The notes beneath the pieces were generated by a model. That model searched no databases, was not told the DNA's origin, and saw only the letters and a list, made by a program, of their open reading frames with translations. The translations under genes and the position numbers were made by a program. A DNA stretch of 64,000 nt from Pelodera strongyloides (Eukaryota; Nematoda; Chromadorea; Rhabditida; Rhabditidae): assembly GCA_036852015.1 (NCBI GenBank), contig JAANDG010000090.1, forward strand, positions 186,001-250,000, given 5' to 3'. This document shows, in pieces, positions 60,869 to 64,000 of the stretch. The number at the start of each line of letters is the position of its first letter. Position 1 is the stretch's first letter.

Positions 60869-61949
60869 TATTGTAATGAGCTGTCGGCTAGCTATAGAAA
60901 ACAATTCTTTAGTTTGTGATCCTCATTGTGATGGGCAATCATCTGAAGGCGTTAATGCATCACCAGGCAGATATTCATGTATCACTTGTGGGTTCAAGGC
61001 GGATTATTACAAGAAGTTGTATAGGTTGGTTTGTTGTATTTCGCTCACTTTTATTGTGTTGAATTACATCTTAGACCGTGTTTCTTTGCTGTCTTAACTC
61101 TTCTCCATTATTTATTAATTACTTTCCTATATTTAGGCATGGACTTCGTTTCGGTCATCAAACACAACAAGAACAGCCTCCGAAACCAACACAATTTGTG
61201 TGTTCTCTATGCAATTACAGTACTACAGTGAAGTGTAACATGACAAGACATATCGACAGAAAGCACAGTGTAAAGTGAGTGGGTTCTTTATTCGTGTTTT
61301 CATACCCATACAGTTTTGGAGTATATACAGTAGTGAGTGTGGGTGGTTCGTTTCTTTAGCTCTGAGCTTCCAATAAGTCTCTATTATTGTTTTACGGTGT
61401 GTTACAACAGTTGTGCTACAGTAGGTAACGAAACACCGTGCACGCTATGTTCACGCCGCTGCACCCCAAATGTACCGTCAAGTGATTTTCTTCCAGAGCT
61501 GTGAGCGGCACAGCATCGGTGCCTCTTTTTGATGGTAAAGTATTCCTATGTGAAACTTGTGGTGGGACATTCGCAACGGCAGCGAATCTTACTCGGCATA
61601 CGAGGTTTGTGAAAATCCAACATTTTTATTGGGGAAGTAGCATCTGTAATTGTTGGGAAATATTTTGAATATTAGCATACTTTTATTGGTGAAACATATC
61701 ACTTATGCAGATGTTGTATAGTTGTTGTTGTCCGTGTCGTAAGTTCCTAAGTGACCTTCTACCGTATAATGTGTGTGATGATAGTAATAGTGTATTTGCT
61801 TAATATCAACGTCAATTGCTTCATTTTTCAGATGTGTGCACGAAAAGAAGAAGACGTTAATCTGTGAGTGTGGGCGAGAATTCTCGCTTGGATTTCATCT
61901 GACTCGACATAGAGAGAAGCATTGTCCTTTGAAGGGTGGACACTCCTAG
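58998..61949 (+). CDS. C2H2 zinc-finger protein with six fingers
   Basis: Exons 58998-59132, 59457-59589, 59747-59784, 60028-60111, 60231-60277, 60568-60698, 60892-61024, 61137-61274, 61497-61604, 61832-61949, all in phase (354 aa). The N-terminal 125 residues lack fingers, with a helical start, a Ser/Pro-rich acidic middle and a basic KEPKKKNKRKRHR patch that may be a nuclear signal. Fingers follow: TCDKCERSF..HRKTH, VCSLCGIVL..HLRRQH, SCITCGFKA..HGLRFGH, VCSLCNYST..HIDRKH, LCETCGGTF..H, and a last finger with only one residue between its cysteines (ICECGREF..HREKH). Linkers are not the TGEKP type, so the DNA target cannot be guessed. Probable nuclear regulator; no specific orthologue recognised. 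Confidence 0.88.
60320..60545. repeat. GC-rich dispersed repeat (intronic)
   Basis: GGTGCGGGAGGCCGCGGACC, AATTGGCGCACATTTCGCTC and GGCTGGCGCGCCACAGGTGT; fills most of intron 60278-60567. Confidence 0.75.
60835..60866. repeat. (TC)n microsatellite
   Basis: About 16 uninterrupted TC units in the intron just before exon 7 of the zinc-finger gene, close enough to act as a long pyrimidine tract. Confidence 0.95.
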
Positions 61950-62375
61950 CTATTGTGAACTCCCTCCTCCACCTCTCCCTCTATCTCTCTCGCTCTCTCT
62001 CTCGCTCTCTCTCTCGCTCTCTCTCTCTCTTTCTCTATTTCTCGCATGTATTATTTTTGAGAAATTGGTAACTAAACACGGGTTCCCTTTCGATCGTCAC
62101 TTTCATGATCTCAGCAAATTACCTGTTCCCGTCGACATTCCCGTCGACCCGAGAATACGGGCTAATAAGCATAAAACAATTAGCAAAACGATCGTTTCCC
62201 TTTGTTCGGGTTATTTTTCCTTCATTTTTGTCCCAGCTTGTTATTTTTGTATCCTTGCTTCTCAATAAAACGTCTTTATTTTCCGTCGTGTCTTGTAATA
62301 TTGCTATGAAAGATATAAAGTACGTACTGAATATCTCTGTAACGATAAATTGAGTTGGAACATTTTTAGTAATAC

Positions 62376-62376
62376 A

Positions 62377-62466
<90 letters not shown>
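62376..62466. repeat. (TTA)n array
   Basis: About 30 uninterrupted TTA/ATT units, then about 200 bp of decayed repeats of the same kind. Confidence 0.97.
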
Positions 62467-63502
62467 TTTTTATTATTTATTATTATTCTTTTATTATTTA
62501 TTATCTTATAATTTTCTTCTTATTATTATTACTTATATTTTCTTATTTACTTTTTTTTTTTTTATTAATTATTTTATTATTTTTTTAATTACTTTTATTG
62601 TTATTATTATTATTAATTATTATTATTATTAATTATTATTATTATTATTATTAAAAATTTTAATCATTGTTATTATTAACTGTCAGAAAGTGTAAGGTAT
62701 GCCGAGCGGTCACTCAAAATATCGTTCCATTTTACGTACACTGAAAGAGCGACGGCTACACACTGATAAGGATCTTCAGTGATTTTTACTTATCAATTTC
62801 GTAATTAAGTGAGAAATCGTGCGAGTGATACAACTACAAAGTTCACGCTGCCTTTTTCAGTCCTTCGTTGTAATTTATGTTTGTTAATGTTTGTTAAAAC
62901 ATTAGATATTCAATGTATATTCTAACGTATAGTCGATATTTTATGACGGGTAGATAGTCCACGATACTGTATGAGCGGAAAATCGCCTGTTTCAAACGTA
63001 TGCAAATTTGAAACTACTACCTACCATACCCTTGTTCACGAAATTATACGTGTAATGAAAAAGCAAGCACTTTGTTATTGATATATTCTGTTTCTTTTTA
63101 CGCACAACTATTTCACTTCTTCCTGTGATTTTTATTGCATTCGTATAGGCTTTTCGGGTACAATGGCACTTGTGTACGGGTAATGAATGATATGAATAAT
63201 ATAAGAAATATAATTTATATAAATATCCTTCAGAGATGTGTATTCTATTCGTCGCCTGTTCTGTTGGACGACATCGACTAATTGTTTATTCACAAAGGGA
63301 TGAGTTTTTAGACAGACAAACTGAACCTGCTGACTGGCATCAGGGAATACTTGGAGGTACGAATTGCTTTATATTTCGCTAAAACTTGTTCTAATGTGCT
63401 CATTGCTGCGCTACTTTAGTTGACGCAATTTGTGGTGCGTCACAAGCACCCTCAGGTGCATTACAGGAATTGGTTTTCGCGCCCCATATTTACAAATACA
63501 GC

Positions 63503-63940
63503 GTGAAAATTGGCGACATTCCCGCGCCAAAAATGAGGGTCCGCCACCGCAGGCCTCATTTCGCCTAGGGTGCGCGGCGGATGCGGAGGGGGTGCGCGAA
63601 TGATAATGGCGCACCTACGGTGGTCTCGTGTGAAACTTGGAGACATCGCCGCGCCAAAAATGAGGGTCCGCCACCGCAGGCCTCATTTCGCCTAGGGTGC
63701 GCTGCGGATGCGGAGGGGGTGCGCGAATGATAATGGCGCACCTACGGCGGTCTCATAGCGCATCTGGAGCGCACATGTTGCGCACCTGCCGCGGGCACTA
63801 CAAAAAATGCGCCGCGGGTACGCCAACTGCATTTAAATGCCTTTCGCCCACCGGAGGCGCACCTAACGCGTACTCTAGGCGGAGTACACCTCACCGCTGT
63901 GGCGGACCCTCATTTTTTGGCGCGGCGAAGTCCCCAAGTT
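63503..63940. repeat. GC-rich element with inverted ends and a 127-bp internal tandem duplication
   Basis: Copy 1 (from 63503) and copy 2 (from 63630) share GCGCCAAAAATGAGGGTCCG, GCAGGCCTCATTTCGCCTAG and GAATGATAATGGCGCACCTA with few mismatches (period 127). The right end (63890-63940) is the inverted form, TGGCGGACCCTCATTTTTTG followed by GCGCGGCGA. This is the most complete member of the GC-rich family here and may show its full structure. Confidence 0.8.
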
Positions 63941-64000
63941 CCCCCAATTGAATTCCGTGCTATGTAATATTGTTTTTGGGTTCATAAACACTGAGCGGAG

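Larger units (their letters stand above)
61950..64000. other. Gene-free right end with simple repeats
   Basis: Contains a CT microsatellite (61960-62035), an AT-rich TTA array (62376-62466, continuing imperfectly to about 62660) and a GC-rich element (63503-63940). No gene recognised. Confidence 0.6.

Overview
The window looks like nuclear DNA of a nematode, probably a rhabditid or strongylid type. The evidence is an interstitial array of the nematode telomere repeat (GCCTAA/TTAGGC), introns with TTTCAG-type acceptors, acceptor-like sites just before several start codons (consistent with spliced-leader trans-splicing), and a Gly/Tyr-rich NLP-like peptide gene. I cannot name the species. Gene models were built by hand by joining exons that keep phase across GT..AG boundaries. 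No database search was possible.

Layout. 1-5676 (-): 5' part of a gamma-glutamyltranspeptidase gene, with a dead CR1/jockey-like LINE inserted antisense in one intron. 5677-10751: no gene, several MITEs. 10752-17521 (+): small unrecognised acidic protein with one very long intron. 22313-26353 (+): single-pass membrane protein whose first intron holds an intact antisense 235-codon ORF resembling a LINE ORF1. 26754-27762 (-): small secreted helical protein. 28834-29295 (+): secreted Gly/Tyr-rich peptide. 32201-34517 (-): secreted protein with tandem Cys modules. 37326-42287 (-): mitochondrial RluA/RPUSD-type pseudouridine synthase homologue. 42738-47436 (-): SAP30BP (HCNGP) homologue with an RS-rich insert and a poly-G tract of about 110 bp inside or beside an exon. 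47570-48787: a 1.2 kb foldback with tRNA-like sequences in both arms. 49212-53493 (+): NOVA/Pasilla KH-domain splicing regulator. 54589-58285 (+): gamma-SNAP. 58998-61949 (+): six-finger C2H2 protein. 61950-64000: simple repeats and a GC-rich inverted/tandem element.

The right half is a dense block of conserved housekeeping genes (RNA processing, mitochondrial RNA modification, membrane fusion, transcription). The left half is sparse, with small secreted or membrane proteins and many transposon remnants. SAP30BP and the pseudouridine synthase gene lie head-to-tail 450 bp apart on the minus strand, and NOVA, gamma-SNAP and the zinc-finger gene follow one another on the plus strand.

Two dispersed repeat types dominate. 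One is a MITE superfamily whose ends start TTAAAGCG. The other is a GC-rich family built of words such as GCGCACCT, TGGCGCA and GCGCC, found in introns of at least five of the genes.
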